Assembly (NCBI GenBank): GCA_022829145.1
Contig: CM040758.1
Span: forward strand, 23,901,075 to 23,965,074
Source of the DNA: Albula goreensis
Taxonomy: Eukaryota; Chordata; Actinopteri; Albuliformes; Albulidae
Direction of reading: 5' to 3'
Length of the DNA: 64,000 bases
A program made the position numbers and the translations under genes. This document shows, one piece after another, positions 10,946-23,200 of the stretch (within the stretch, counting starts at the first letter, position 1; each line of letters starts with the position of its first letter). A model generated the notes under the pieces. That model had not been told where the DNA came from, did not search any database, and was given only the letters and a program-made list of their open reading frames with translations.

Positions 10946-12810
10946 CATAACACATACCTATACCATAGTGCATAACACATACCTATACCATAGTACATAA
11001 CACATACCTATACCATAGTGCATAACACATACCTATACCATAGTACATAACACATACCTATACCATAGTACATAACACATACCTATACCATAGTACATAA
11101 CACATACCTACACCATAGTACATAACACATACCTATACCATAGTGCATAACACATACCTATACCATAGTACATAACACATACCTATACCATAGTGCATAA
11201 CACATACCTATACCATAATACATAACACATACCTATACCATAGTGCATAACACATACCTATACCATAGTGCATAACACATACCTATACCATAGTACATAA
11301 CACATACCTATACCATAGTGCATAACACATACCTATACCATAGTACATAGCACATACCTATACCATAGTGCATAACACATACCTATACCATAGTGCATAG
11401 CACATACCTATACCATAGTGCATAACACATACCTATACCATAGTGCATAACACATACCTATACCATAGTACATAACACATACCTATACCATAGTACATAA
11501 CACATACCTATACCATAGTGCATAACACATACCTATACCATAGTGCATAACACATACCTATACCATAGTACATAACACATACCTATACCATAGTGCATAA
11601 CACATACCTATACCATAGTGCATAACACATACCTACACCATAGTACATAACACATACCTACACCATAGTGCATAACACATACCTATACCATAGTGCATAA
11701 CACATACCTATACCATAGTGCATAACACATACCTATACCATAATACATAACACATACCTATACCATAGTACATAACACATACCTATACCATAGTACATAA
11801 CACATACCTATACCATAGTGCATAACACATACCTATACCATAGTGCATAACACATACCTATACCATAGTACATAACACATACCTATACCATAGTGCATAA
11901 CACATACCTATACCATAGTGCATAACACATACCTATACCATAGTGCATAACACATACCTATACCATAGTGCATAACACATACCTATACCATAGTGCATAA
12001 CACATACCTATACCATAGTGCATAACACATACCTATACCATAGTACATAACACATACCTATACCATAGTGCATAACACATACCTACACCATAGTACATAA
12101 CACATACCTATACCATAATACATAACACATACCTATACCATAGTGCATAACACATACCTATACCATAGTACATAACACATACCTATACCATAGTACATAA
12201 CACATACCTACACCATAGTACATAACACATACCTACACCATAGTACATAACACATACCTATACCATAGTACATAACACATACCTACACCATAGTGCATAA
12301 CACATACCTATACCATAGTACATAACACATACCTATACCAAAGTGCATAACACATACCTATACCATAATACATAACACATACCTATACCATAGTACATAA
12401 CACATACCTATACCATAGTGCATAACACATACCTATACCATAGTGCATAACACATACCTATACCATAGTGCATAACACATACCTATACCATAGTACATAA
12501 CACATACCTATACCATAGTGCATAACACATACCTATATCATAGTACATAACACATACCTATACCATAGTGCATAACACATACCTATACCATAGTGCATAA
12601 CACATACCTATACCATAGTGCATAACACATACCTATACCATAGTGCATAACACATACCTATACCATAGTACATAACACATACCTATACCATAGTACATAA
12701 CACATACCTATACCACAGTGCATAACACATACCTACACCATAGTACATAACACATACCTATACCATAGTGCATAACACATACCTATACCATTGTGCATAA
12801 CACATACCTG
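10946..12810 (+). repeat. intronic satellite-like array of 25-bp units, about 74 copies
   Basis: A 25-bp unit that starts CATAACACATACC and ends CATAGTR repeats from 10946 to a last start at 12796. That is 1850 bp, or 74 unit steps with no net insertion or deletion. Units differ mainly at the last base (G or A), at one T/C site (CTATACC or CTACACC) and in a minor ATAATA form. Copies are more than 90% alike, which points to recent expansion or ongoing homogenisation. The last partial unit runs directly into a SINE head. There are no spacers, so it is not a CRISPR array. Confidence 0.98.
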
Positions 12811-13028
12811 TAGTCTAGTGGCAAAGGAACTTGATGGGGACCCTTGATGAGGTTCGTAGTTCAAGCCCCATCGGTTGTTCAAGAAGACCGTTGCTGTTGG
12901 TTGCACCCCCTGCCCTAGCCCCCACAGCTCCCATGGGGGACTGGCCCTTGTTTAGCCTGATCAATTGTAAGGCGCTCTGGGGATAAAAGTGTCAGCTAAA
13001 TGACTGTGTAAAAAAAAAAAAAAAAAAA
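12811..13028 (+). mobile_element. tRNA-derived SINE with L2-like tail and poly(A)
   Basis: TAGTCTAGTGG at 12811-12821 fits the Pol III A box and GTTCAAGCC at 12859-12867 fits the B box. The 3' part, GGCGCTCTGGGGATAAAAGT then GTCAGCTAAATGAC, matches the conserved fish SINE/L2 tail. It ends in about 19 A residues. The layout of tRNA head, body, L2-type tail and simple 3' end is complete. The 5' end merges with the 25-bp array, so no clean target-site duplication can be defined. Confidence 0.88.
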
Positions 13029-13829
13029 CAGACAGCTGTTACAGCCAGGTGGACGTTACGTCAGCAGCGATATTAAAAAGGCAGGCTTGTGAGGATGGGA
13101 GGATGGAGACAGAACTTTGGAGGCCGAATACTGAGCCGAGTGTCCGGTGGGTCTATTGAATCTGTCAGAGTGTCCCCCACTCTGCCCCCAGGGGACAGAC
13201 CCGCCCCGCTCAGGGACAAAGCACCTGCCGCCAGCTTCGCTCTGCCCTCACCTTGTACGGCCCGGAGACGAGCCAGCGCGTCTGATGACTGTCAAAAGGC
13301 GGAGCGCGTTTTTCTGCTCGTTACTAATGGGGGCTGCCAGAGCATAGACCAATTTACCCGAGGCCTAGACAACCATAAAACTGAAATGAATGTATCGCTG
13401 CTGTCTGCAGATCTGACAGAGAACAGCTTTTGGTCAATAATCTGGGCTGTTTGACTGAGTTTATTTCTGTTGCCTGGCACTTCGAATACAGTACTTTTTA
13501 TGGTACTCAAGGTGATAGGGGCTTGGGTATTGGAAATTAGTTTACCATGGAAAAAACAACCCATGTTGATAAATGGCAATGACATTCTTAGGAGAAAGAG
13601 AATGGCTGAGCTTTGCGATGAAACGACTGTTATTCTATTAGATATAAAACCGCGAAACGGTGAGGGCGAGTGAACGAGCAGTCCAGTTTAAGATTTTATT
13701 TTTAAAATATTTTTTTTTGATAAATGCTTATTATGGTCTTGAGCGATTTACAATTGAATCACTTGATACAATTGAAAGAGGTAATTTCTTTTTTTTTTCT
13801 TTAAAATCCATTAACGTCTCTGTGTTGCT

Positions 13830-14035
13830 GAAAGACAGAGAAAAGAGCAAGAGAATAGAGAGACAGAGCAACAACGTGAAAGAGCATAGGAAAGACAGAG
13901 CCGAGAGAGGGAGAGAGAGAGAATGAACGAGAGGGAGGGAGAGAGAGAAAACAAGAAAGAGAGAGCACTTGAGAGAGAGAGAGAATGCGAGTGAGAATAT
14001 TATAAAGAGAGAAAGGGAGCAAGGGAGAACAAAGA
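13830..14035 (+). repeat. purine-only (GA-rich) tract
   Basis: About 200 bp almost wholly of A and G on the plus strand, made of GAGAGA runs with irregular GAAAGA and GGGAGG parts. Such polypurine tracts can form triplex DNA. No coding meaning is supported; the open frames across it are low-complexity. Confidence 0.85.
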
Positions 14036-14361
14036 GTGAAAATTGCAATTATTAATGTATTGTAACGGTTGTGGCTCAAGGTTTGATGTCCTTGCTCTGT
14101 GGGTACTGGAGTGCAACGCGAGAACATCACTGAAAGCCCGTTTCCAATATCTCCCCTCCGCGCCCGTACACGCGACACTCATGAAATATTCAGCTGTGCC
14201 TCTTGCTCAGTTATATGATAAAATCAAGTGGTTTTACAGTGCGTCCGACACTGCAAATCAATGCTCAGCGACACAGCGTATTAATGCAAACACAAGTGTA
14301 TGAGTGTCTCTATGTAGTCAAGCAAAGAGAAATCATGAAACACATTATAAAAAGAAAAAAT

Positions 14362-14520
14362 GGTGGTGGTGGGGGGGGGGGTAGGGGGAATGAGGGGGGG
14401 GGCGGGGGTCGCGACGGCCACAAGCTCAAAATCAATTTTCTGTTAAATTGTTTTTTACCGAGCCATGTGCTTGCGCTGTATTGAGTTGTAATGGGGGGGA
14501 GGGGGGGAGGGTAGGGGCGG
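14362..14520 (+). repeat. two G-rich clusters with G-quadruplex potential
   Basis: Positions 14362-14411 contain several G runs, including one of eleven or more, and 14492-14520 contain GGGGGG, GGGGGGG, GGG and GGGG with short spacers. Both fit the G3+N1-7 rule for four-run quadruplexes on the transcribed-sense strand. They lie mid-intron. Confidence 0.75.
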
Positions 14521-15654
14521 AGCAATCGGAATTCCAATTATTACATAGGAGGGCCCTTGAATTAAACTTTTACTCTTCTATAAATCATCCCTATTGCAGG
14601 CCATGTACAGAACAAAAACATGTATACAATGGCTCTTTCCCTCCAAAACCTGTTGATGATTTATTGTCCAATGTTCATTATTAATATTATTGTTATTGCT
14701 GCTCTATTTTATTTTATTATTTGTGGAGCCTCCTTCACCACCACTACATTCATGTACTCATGTACTTTCCCTCATGGCGAAAAAAAAAAAAAAAAAAAAA
14801 CAACAAACCCTCAATGACACTCACTTTCAGAAAACGCAAGCCAGGCATATCAAAGCAATAAAATATTCCATTCGTTTCTTTCAGGCTACTCAGGGAAAAA
14901 AATATAAATAAATAAAGATAGAAACTACAAGGAAAGAGTGTGTGGGGGGGGGAAATGAAGTAACAGTTTTCAGATTCCTCTGTGATAAATTCCTCTTTCC
15001 TGACAGAATTTTTTTTCGTCAAGCCCTAGGCTGAAAAGCACAGAAAACAGCGAGAAGACTCCACTGAGAGGGAGAGGTGATGCTGCTCTAACAGAAATCC
15101 GCACAGACAGTACCCGATCCCAATCAACACCTGTGAATAACTCCGTACCACAGCCAGGCCCTAATGAGCACTGATGAGCTCTGACAGGAGCTCCCAGGCT
15201 TCGGCCCAGCCTGTAGGCCTCAGCTCCTTCCCTATGATGGAGGCTGCACTGGATGGGTCTTTGAAACCCACTGCTATACCGACACAGTCTGCTAATGGGA
15301 TCTGAGAGCATCACTGTATACACTAACTACGGTGCCCAGCGGAGGCACACATCTCCACTCCAGAATGGGTGGCTCTCATTCTGCTTTTTGCTGTTTCTTC
15401 AGCACTGATTGGCTTGATCTAAATAAATAAATAACTGAATAGGGTCACCACACCTTGTTTGTAAGGCCAGGATTGGCTACTGATTAGAAGGGAATTGCAA
15501 AAAAAAAACTGCAGCCATACAGACTTTGAAGTCTGGAAGTGTGCAGCCCTGGTGTACAATATCACAGGGCTCATAGACCAATACCTTGACCAATAGGTAT
15601 TATCAGCATAGGTATTAACCAAGCTGATATTTGCAGTGCAATATTTACATTGTT

Positions 15655-15850
15655 GGCATATTGCAGATACACTTATTCAGAGCGATCCGCACAGCTTAGT
15701 ACCTACTGACCATTTTATTCTCCTGGATACTTCACTGGATAAGGAGGCTGAAATACCTCGCTCAAGGGTACAATGGAAATGCCCTACTTGGGAAATGAAC
15801 CTGCAACCTCTAAGTCACAGGCCCAGTTTTTTAGCCAACATCCTTAAATA
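15655..15850 (-). mobile_element. tRNA-derived SINE, L2 tail type, minus strand
   Basis: Read on the minus strand, this has a B-box region GGTTGCAGGTTCATTTCCC, then CCCTTGAGCGAGGTATTTCA, then a tail ATCGCTCTGAATAAGTGTAT. That order is the standard fish SINE plan. The tail corresponds to the CGCTCTGGATAAGAGCG hairpin seen at 4270 but is mutated, so the copy is old. It opposes the host gene direction. Confidence 0.8.
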
Positions 15851-17139
15851 CCACCCTAATTTTCAGCCCATGATTTTAAAGGTATTTGGGCCTCTTTTTT
15901 GTACTTGGTCCTCCTAGCACTCTGTGTAGTGTCAGAATCTTCCCTTTCCTTCTAAGACTCAAATCATGAGGTTTGGAGGTTTATGTTTGGAGAGCGCATT
16001 TTCAGTACCATGATACCTCTTTTGCCTGTTACTGTATTGTGCCATAACTGTTGACAGCTGTCTGGCTTCAAGCTTGCCAAACAGGCTGAAAGTCACACGC
16101 ATGATGCCATGAGTCCTATTGGTTTGGTTCTTTAAGAAAAAAAACAAGCTAAACAAAGGTGTAATGCAGTTATTCTCAAGCTTGATACAGGGGGCACACT
16201 GTGTATTCTGCTTTTTCCTAAAGCTAATACCCAAATCTTAAGTTATATCATGATAATGGAGCATCTTTTTAAACTGAATTATTTGCGATGTAGCTCAGAA
16301 AACGAAAGCACTACTTGATCTGACAGATTCCAAATTCTTGGGTGTGAAGAGGAACATTAATTTTTCACAGAATACAGAGCTATTCCTGACTAAGTGTAAC
16401 CTTAGGAGGGTCAATCATCCTCCTGTAGCCTTTAAAAGTAGCTAATTACAGAACAATTAACAGCTTGTTAAAAATTCAGAAGTTGTTATTTTGGTAGAAA
16501 CTGAAAAAACAGCATACACTATGGGTCCCCAGGTGGACTGAATAAGAAAACTGTTACAGAGCAGAATTAAATGAATAATGTTGCATTTGTTAAATATGTA
16601 TTTTTAATAGCTAATCTGCCACCCCGTTTGTTCTATCTGTTAGTGGAAGCAGCATTTTAATGGTAGTTTCTGTTCATTAAACATTCTGGTCATGAGAATT
16701 TCAGTTTTCATGCCATGAAATCTTCAGCTTGAAGATATTGAACATATAAAGCAACATAAAATTAATGTTCTAGTTATTATATTGCACAGGCACAGTTGAT
16801 GGCAGCGAGATCTGGTCCATAAAAGCGAAACCTTAAATATTTTGAGTACATTAATCAGCATGAAAAAAGCCTGATATTGGTCTATCAGGGCGAGCATGTT
16901 GTTATTGGGCTCAGAAAAAGCCATATTGATGGACCTCTAGTTTAAGAACAATAAAAGCCCTCTTATCACATTATAATAGATATGTTTTAATCACATGATT
17001 CAAAACTTTTAGTCACAAATCCTTAAAACATTAATGGTACACAAGCTATGATTCAAGTCCTCTATTGATGTACCATTTTTAACAAAATCCCTCATGGAGA
17101 TACAAGCAGGTTTTGTTTTTATAATAAAAATATTGACCT

Positions 17140-17345
17140 AGCTGCAGTACAGTAAATTGGTTATGAAGCTCACTTTGTTACACAAAGGTTGTAGGTTCAA
17201 TCCCCACCCACGACACTGCTTTTATATGCTTGAGCAAGGTACTGTACCCGTAATTGCCTCAGTCCAATATTCAGTTGTGTGTAAATGTAAATTTTGTGAA
17301 GTGTGTAAGTTGCATTTCCTAAATGTATACAAATGTAAATCAGTC
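17140..17345 (+). mobile_element. tRNA-derived SINE, plus strand, degraded tail
   Basis: GGTTGTAGGTTCAATCCCCA around 17188-17206 is a B-box region. It is followed by CTTGAGCAAGGTACTGTACC and then TGTAAGTTGCATTTCCTAAA, a worn version of the L2-type tail. This is the same family as the minus-strand copies at 15655, 44065 and 55397. Confidence 0.75.
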
Positions 17346-18182
17346 AGAGATGTGTGTTTTTGAGTGGTTCGAGTTAGAGTCGGAAGTTGACGCCTTGGTA
17401 AGACCGTCATTTGACTGCAGGGTCCCCTTGTGCTGAACAGACCCGCCACCGATGTCTGGCATTTTAGGCTAGTAGGTTTTGCGTTATTATGGTGCCATTT
17501 TTTGCTAAGCAACATCCAAGAAATACTGAATGACACATCCAGATCTGCCGTAACACGCCATTCAGCCTGTAATCAGGAAGCTGCATTTCAGACGCGTTCT
17601 GCAGGTTGAGTCTGATTATTCAGAGCATTCCTGGCAGAGAAAGCCGCCCCACGTTGAGAGCGTTGCCAACACAAGCATCATCCTGCAGTCCAAGCCAAAA
17701 AAAGAGAAAACATAAAAAGCTCAAATCACATTTTAGTTCAACAAGGAGTCAAAGTATCAGCCAAAACACTTTGATAAATCTCTGGCATGAAGGATTTAGA
17801 GCATTTTGTTTGAAATTGAATTTAAGGGCATAGAGTAGATTAAAATATTAAATCAATGCCACAAGCTTTTTTTTTCCTCTTTTTTTTTTTTTTTTTTTAC
17901 CCGTTGATAAATCATGAAGCTCGAGTCAGCCATGTTAAGAGCGTGTCGTGTCTTATTGGCCGCAGCTCAACCGCAATTGAATATTAACCACGTCAGCGAA
18001 AATGTATGGAGGGAATCTGACAGCGAACAATGGACCGGTGAAACTTTACCCCGGAGGCAGGAACGGGCAGAGTGCAGGAGCAGGGGATGCCGTACCTAGA
18101 GACCACGGACAATAAAAGCTGAGGTAGGCAGCGCTCCCTGCAGGCCGCAGTCCGCTTGATGTGCAGAAAGAGGCTGTCAGGA

Positions 18183-18310
18183 GACGGTGGTGCAGCACTG
18201 GACTAGGCAAAAGACGGACATCACACAGGTGGGACGTTGCCCTGTTATGCCCTTGAGCAAGGTCTTTAGACAGGCATGGCTTCAGTAAACATCCATAAAA
18301 CATGTAATAT
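18183..18310 (+). mobile_element. degraded SINE fragment
   Basis: GTTATGCCCTTGAGCAAGGT at about 18244-18263 is the characteristic middle block of the same SINE family. It is preceded by a head-like GGTGGTGCAGCACTGGACTA and followed by TTCAGTAAACATCCATAAA. The B box and tail are not clear. The adjacent CA repeat begins 400 bp further on. Confidence 0.6.
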
Positions 18311-18711
18311 GAAAGCCATTTCACACTCTGATTTATACCCTCTGAATCCCTTGTCCTGCATGCCGGATTTAATCCCACCATCCTCTCAGGATGTTCACAC
18401 CAGCTTGCGGTCGTCTGGCTACGCGATATTCCGGACTCCAGATCCAGATATCCAAGCAACAGAATATCCTGTGTGATCCCTTTCGGTCTTTCCGGTTTTT
18501 CCCTAAAACCGTTTATGCGTGGCTCCGTTCCACACTTCTGCTGGCGTTGTTCAACAAATGTTTGGGAATCAGATGGGAAAGTTTTAGTGAGGCCCTGCTG
18601 CTGTTTTGGTGTTTACCGACAGTAGTGTGAGAAATGCTGTAATTAGCGTTTCAGGCACGCTTCATCGAGTCTGCAAATCTCAAAGCCATGGGACAAATAT
18701 TAGCAGTGGAG

Positions 18712-18747
18712 ACACACACACACACACATACACATACACACACACAC
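18712..18747 (+). repeat. (CA)n microsatellite
   Basis: An interrupted CA run of about 36 bp with two CATA breaks. A shorter pure run lies at 19614-19633. Confidence 0.95.
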
Positions 18748-20532
18748 TCAGTCACTGTAGTGGAAAAAGAAAGACCAATGACTTTCTTGAGATAGGTAGA
18801 AAAAAAACGAAGGACTACAAAACTAAGGGGATAGGAGTTATTCACCGCTGGGAGATCCAGAGGCGCTGGACCCGCGGCCAGAGATGACAGGGGTGGGGGC
18901 ATTCTGTGACACCCCGCGTGGGAGCTGGTGTCAGGTTAATCTCCCTGTGCTCTCGTTTTTACTCCTGCCCATTTGGCCTGGCTGGGATCCTCTAGCCCTC
19001 AATGTGAAAAAATGAGATTGCGCCCATGTGTCACTGTGATATACCGGTATTGCCCTTTTTTTTTTTTTTTTTTGGAGAAAAGGATTCAGCATTGTGTTAT
19101 AAGGGTCCGTATTGCTTCCAGTGAAAATGAATTGCGGGTGTGGAACCAGCGGTGTTTTAGTGTCTCTCCCTGGCGCGGTCACCCCCATCCTGCTGAAATT
19201 TACAGCCCGCTGGAACGGATTGAAGGCCCTCCCTAGAATTGTCAAGAGCACCGAAAGCAAACCAGGCAAAAATATAGCTGTTAACATAACTGGGGGAGAG
19301 ATTGAGAAAACGGCGGGTGCTGCATCAAAGTGTGTCTCTTTGATTGTTTTTGGAGGAGTGGTAGCTCTGTTACGCTGGAGAAAGCCAATATCCAGTATAT
19401 CTCCCTGGCTCTTTCCTCTCAGCCCCCTGAATGTTCTTTAAAGGAACTTGTTTATGGGGAGAGACACGGAATCGGTTCTTATTGCCGTCATGTTGAAGCC
19501 ACAGTCCTCCGCCGGCAGCTAACGGTCCAGGTCTCAGCATCTCTCCATCTGTCCAGCTGTTCCATTTTCTTCTCCTTTTATCTTAAAGGGCAAACATGGC
19601 TGTCCTCTTTTAAAACACACACACACACACACATTCAGGCTTTCACGTTGCTATCGCTGATCAATATGGATATTCAATTTTTTTGAAACTGACTTTGTAT
19701 CTTTTTTCTTGTGGAAAAAGGGATTTTCCACATGAAAAGACAAACACTTTTGTTTAAATCCAGGGACTTATCTTTATGGAAAAAATTCAGTACATATTAT
19801 GATAGAGGGCATTGAATTCCTTTGATGTACTAAGCACCTCTGTTATTAACTGAAAGGACAGAAACAAGCGCAAAGTCCATTTTCTGCTTACTTACTTGTG
19901 TCCGACTTTTTAATTTGGAAATAAGAGTTTTTTTTTTTCACAGAGAGTTATTGAATGGGGTCAAAAAGGTTGGAATAACCAATAGCCCAGTACAGTAAAA
20001 TTAAAATCAATGTAGGAGATATAGCACATATGTTATTTACCTTATATATGTGAGAAACATAAGGTGTATGTAAATAAATAAAGTTTGAAAATAAGTAAAT
20101 ATAAATAACATCCAATGCTAGCTTAATAAAGTGAAAAATATCTATCTAGAGTAATGTACCATTCAGTAACTATACTTATCTCATTCCCATGTAATGTAAA
20201 TGAAATCAGTAGTAATACTAATTATAAAATAGTAATTACATTGCTATTACCATGTCTATAGAATATACTCATTGAGAGTGTATCTGGAAGGTGCATCCCA
20301 GCTTTATTAATAAAGGAACAGAGTGTTCAGACAGAATAATGTTTTTTTATTGCTGAATGGAAGCCCCTTGGTTCAGTCCCTCTCTATTCATATTGCATGT
20401 CTCGTTCTGGATTTCCTGCCGCTGCATGCTCGTTAACAGCCTACAAGAGAGCAGAGGCTTATGTCTGATTGGCTGAGAGTCTCCGACTAGCAATTCCTCT
20501 CCAATTAACCTCAACGTCTGCGGCTTCATAGA

Positions 20533-20716
20533 TTTAGGGCATGGGTCCGTAGCACCCGTCCTGAGGGGGCCAAAGGGTATTCTAGGTTTTATCTCCTCCA
20601 TCATCAGCAAGCGATGTAGTCCCAGGGAACCAGGTGAAGTGAGCTAACTTGATCAATTAAGTGCTGGAATGCAGTAGACCCTGTGGCTCTCTGTCACCAG
20701 GGCTGAGGGTTCCTGA
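20533..20716. mobile_element. non-autonomous repeat with CCTGAGGG/CCAGGGCTGAG ends
   Basis: The left end ACCCGTCCTGAGGGGGCC and the right end CACCAGGGCTGAGGGTT face each other as imperfect inverted repeats. The interior AAGTGAGCTAACTTGATCAA, then TTAAGTGCTGGAATGCAGTA, is a phrase common in fish dispersed repeats. It is probably a non-autonomous DNA transposon remnant of the same broad type as 26590-26793. Confidence 0.5.
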
Positions 20717-22163
20717 CTGCAGACCAGAGCTCAGAAAGTGGTATAATATCCAGAATCAGCATAATACTATTTCACTGATGAAGGCAGCATGGTTTGAGAG
20801 TTAAATGAATCCTTTTGGGAAATTCTAAGTTGGACACTGTAGGATGCAAACAGCACCAATTAATTTGGCACCGGTTTTATCATTTTTATTTTTAAGACAG
20901 AGATAAGGGTTGTGAAGGGTTGTGGGATAAGGGTGTGAATTTAGGGGTGAATTTGATAAACAAGCCACAGGCTTGTTTATTCCTCTTCTTTGTGGTTCAT
21001 GAAACAGAACACAGCTGAAAAAAGAAAACCGAACAAACAGACCAAAAGACTAACGCAAACTCAACAAAAAAGGCAGAGTCCAGACTAGCCCCCCGCAGAG
21101 ACTGAGAGAATCATTCCAACAGACCCACAAGACAGAATGAAAAATCCCTATGACATGCTCTAGAGAGCCAGAACACACAGCAGCTGTGCTCCTGAAGGAC
21201 TTATTCAGAATTGCCTGGCAGAGTGTATTCCTTCATACCAGGTCTGACAAAGGCAGTGAGCCACACCTTGTCTAATTAGCGTCAGCCTCAGCTGTGTATG
21301 CCTGCAGGTTCAGCCTCTGCTATGACAGCTGCCTGTAGGTGTGGCCACCGCTGTCCATGGTCCTGAAGGCCTCCCCAGACTTAGAGACACAGCAGATTGT
21401 ATGTCAGCTACCACCTAGGGCACATATGTCAAAAGACACAGCAGGCTGACAGGTAACCTTCGTCTGACTCCCTCGGCACATCTGAGAGTCAGTACTGGAA
21501 GGTAACGAGAAGCCGGTCTTAAAGAATAGCGCAGAGATGTTTGCAGCGAGATGCGCTGAGTTTAACAGGACAGCTCCAGTGCACTGCGTCTGTGAGGACT
21601 GAGCTATTAACAGACCACCGAGGAGCCCGGCGAGGGGATGTTAGGAGGCTTTTTCCCTAAGTTTCCCTCTGAGGGAAGCAGGCTCAATTCCCAGCAGTCC
21701 CTGTTGCGGTTGTGAGGAATTCTCAGTGGAGTGAATGCTATGATATGTTATTATGCTAAAGGTCTCCCCACCACAGGGAGCGAGAGACACGTGCGATGAA
21801 AACGCTTCACCAATGAAATAGGGACAGAGAAAACGAGAGAGTGAGAGAGACCAGGAAGGTCTGAGAGAGACAGCGAGAGAAAGAACGAAAAAGAGAGAGA
21901 CCAGGAAGGATGGGGAGAGGACAGAGATGGGGGAAAGATATGAGGGTGTTTGTGTGAACAGTTTTGTTCATGACTCTTTCCTGTGTACACATATCATGTA
22001 TATATCAATTGCATATTTATAATAATGAAGATCTTTCAAAATAAGGAATAAAAGTCTAATTATCTGATCATCAAAAACAAATGAAAAAGGTTAAACACAC
22101 TGAACTCCATGCTGGATAATGGGTAAAGAAAATATAACAGACAAGTGTTTGTTTTTCGTGCAG

Positions 22164-22292
22164 GTACTTCCTCGTCAAACGTGTGGCTTGTTCACGCACA
22201 CCATATTCTACAAGGAGTACCCCGGCGGGCCGAAGGAGCTGGACAAAAGCATCAAAGGGGGAGAGCTTTTCCTCACCGTTCTGCTGAACCCA
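22164..22292 (+). CDS. ndst3: NDST exon (provisional exon 6), end of N-deacetylase core
   Basis: A 129-bp exon of 43 codons, phase 0 at both ends. It reads [36 protein letters not shown] and ends [20 protein letters not shown] is a family signature and its cysteine is conserved across NDSTs. Acceptor GTGCAG|GTA and donor CCA|GTAAGT are good. Note that the exon itself begins GTA, so the acceptor reads CAGGTA; the codon sequence confirms the chosen boundary. It is followed by the largest intron of the window. Confidence 0.97.
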
Positions 22293-23173
22293 GTAAGTGG
22301 CATCTGGGTTCTGTTTCCCCTGCTCTCATCCACTCCATCTCCATTATGATGTCACACTGCCAAGCTTTGAGGATGCTCTTTACTCATCCGCCAATGGTCA
22401 GTTGGTGCTTTTGACCAATCGCAACGTGATGTGGTAGGCGGGGCTACAAGCTGAAGCAGCTACTCAGAGCTGGAAATTTCTCTGGTGGTTCTTTTCTGGA
22501 CCAACCAAATCAGTCAATGTATGTTTTCCAGACACTCTATCAGGGGTTGATTGTCTGGGATCAATGATATGCTATTGCTAGACCTAGATGATCTGACCCT
22601 TAGAGATTTTTAGGCACTGTTGCCTTCCTGTCTGGGGACAGCACCTACTGGAGCGCCAATCGCCACACCTAGGCCATGGCAGACCTATACACTGGCCAGA
22701 TTCAGAGAGAGCAGATTGTGGAGGTTTGGCATTTTGTCATAAACCTCCTCTCATTATAGTTTGTGTTTGGACTGCTGGTTTCAAATGTAGCTTTCTCCAC
22801 AGACTGGCCGTAATGTGAGTGAATGGGATTGATTAGAAAGCATTGGTTACAAGTGGATTTATCACTCTGATTTATCACAAGGAATTGAGTAGAGTCTAAA
22901 GGTATATGTCTGGTACACATCGCTACCTCATCTGATTGTTTTTTTGCGGTACATTGACACTTCTTAGTAGCTACATTTAATGAAGATACATAGCATTTTA
23001 GTCTGCAAATATACGCAAGCTTAGCTGCTATAGGAGTACTCTCTGTTACAATTTTACATGAGGAGAACTGATTGCATATTACCTGCAGTAGTGCCTTGCT
23101 GGGGGATCTCTTTTGTGAAATTGCTGAGGTTTATGTTATTTGCAAGCCCCCAAACCCCCCCACCCCACCCACT

Positions 23174-23200
23174 CACACACACACACACACACACACACAC
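23174..23200 (+). repeat. (CA)n microsatellite
   Basis: A CA run of about 27 bp after a C-rich stretch (CCCCCCACCCCACCC). Confidence 0.95.

Larger units (their letters stand above)
10466..22163 (+). other. intron between exons at 10280 and 22164
   Basis: An 11.7-kb intron. Main contents are a 1.86-kb array of 25-bp units at 10946-12810, a tRNA-derived SINE at 12811-13028, a purine-only tract at 13830-14035, G-rich clusters at 14362-14411 and 14492-14520, SINE copies at 15655-15850, 17140-17345 and 18183-18310, CA repeats at 18712-18747 and 19614-19633, and a palindrome-ended repeat at 20533-20716. A second purine tract lies at 21820-21940. The remaining sequence (for example 16230-17100 and 19690-20330) is AT-rich and unremarkable. 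The acceptor is GTTTTTCGTGCAG. Confidence 0.8.

Noticed and set aside
10946..12810. Direct repeats resembling a CRISPR array
   Set aside because: Units of 25 bp are head-to-tail with no unique spacers, and the setting is a vertebrate intron.
18046..18459. 137-codon open frame on the minus strand
   Set aside because: It runs through a SINE fragment and shows no conserved motif.
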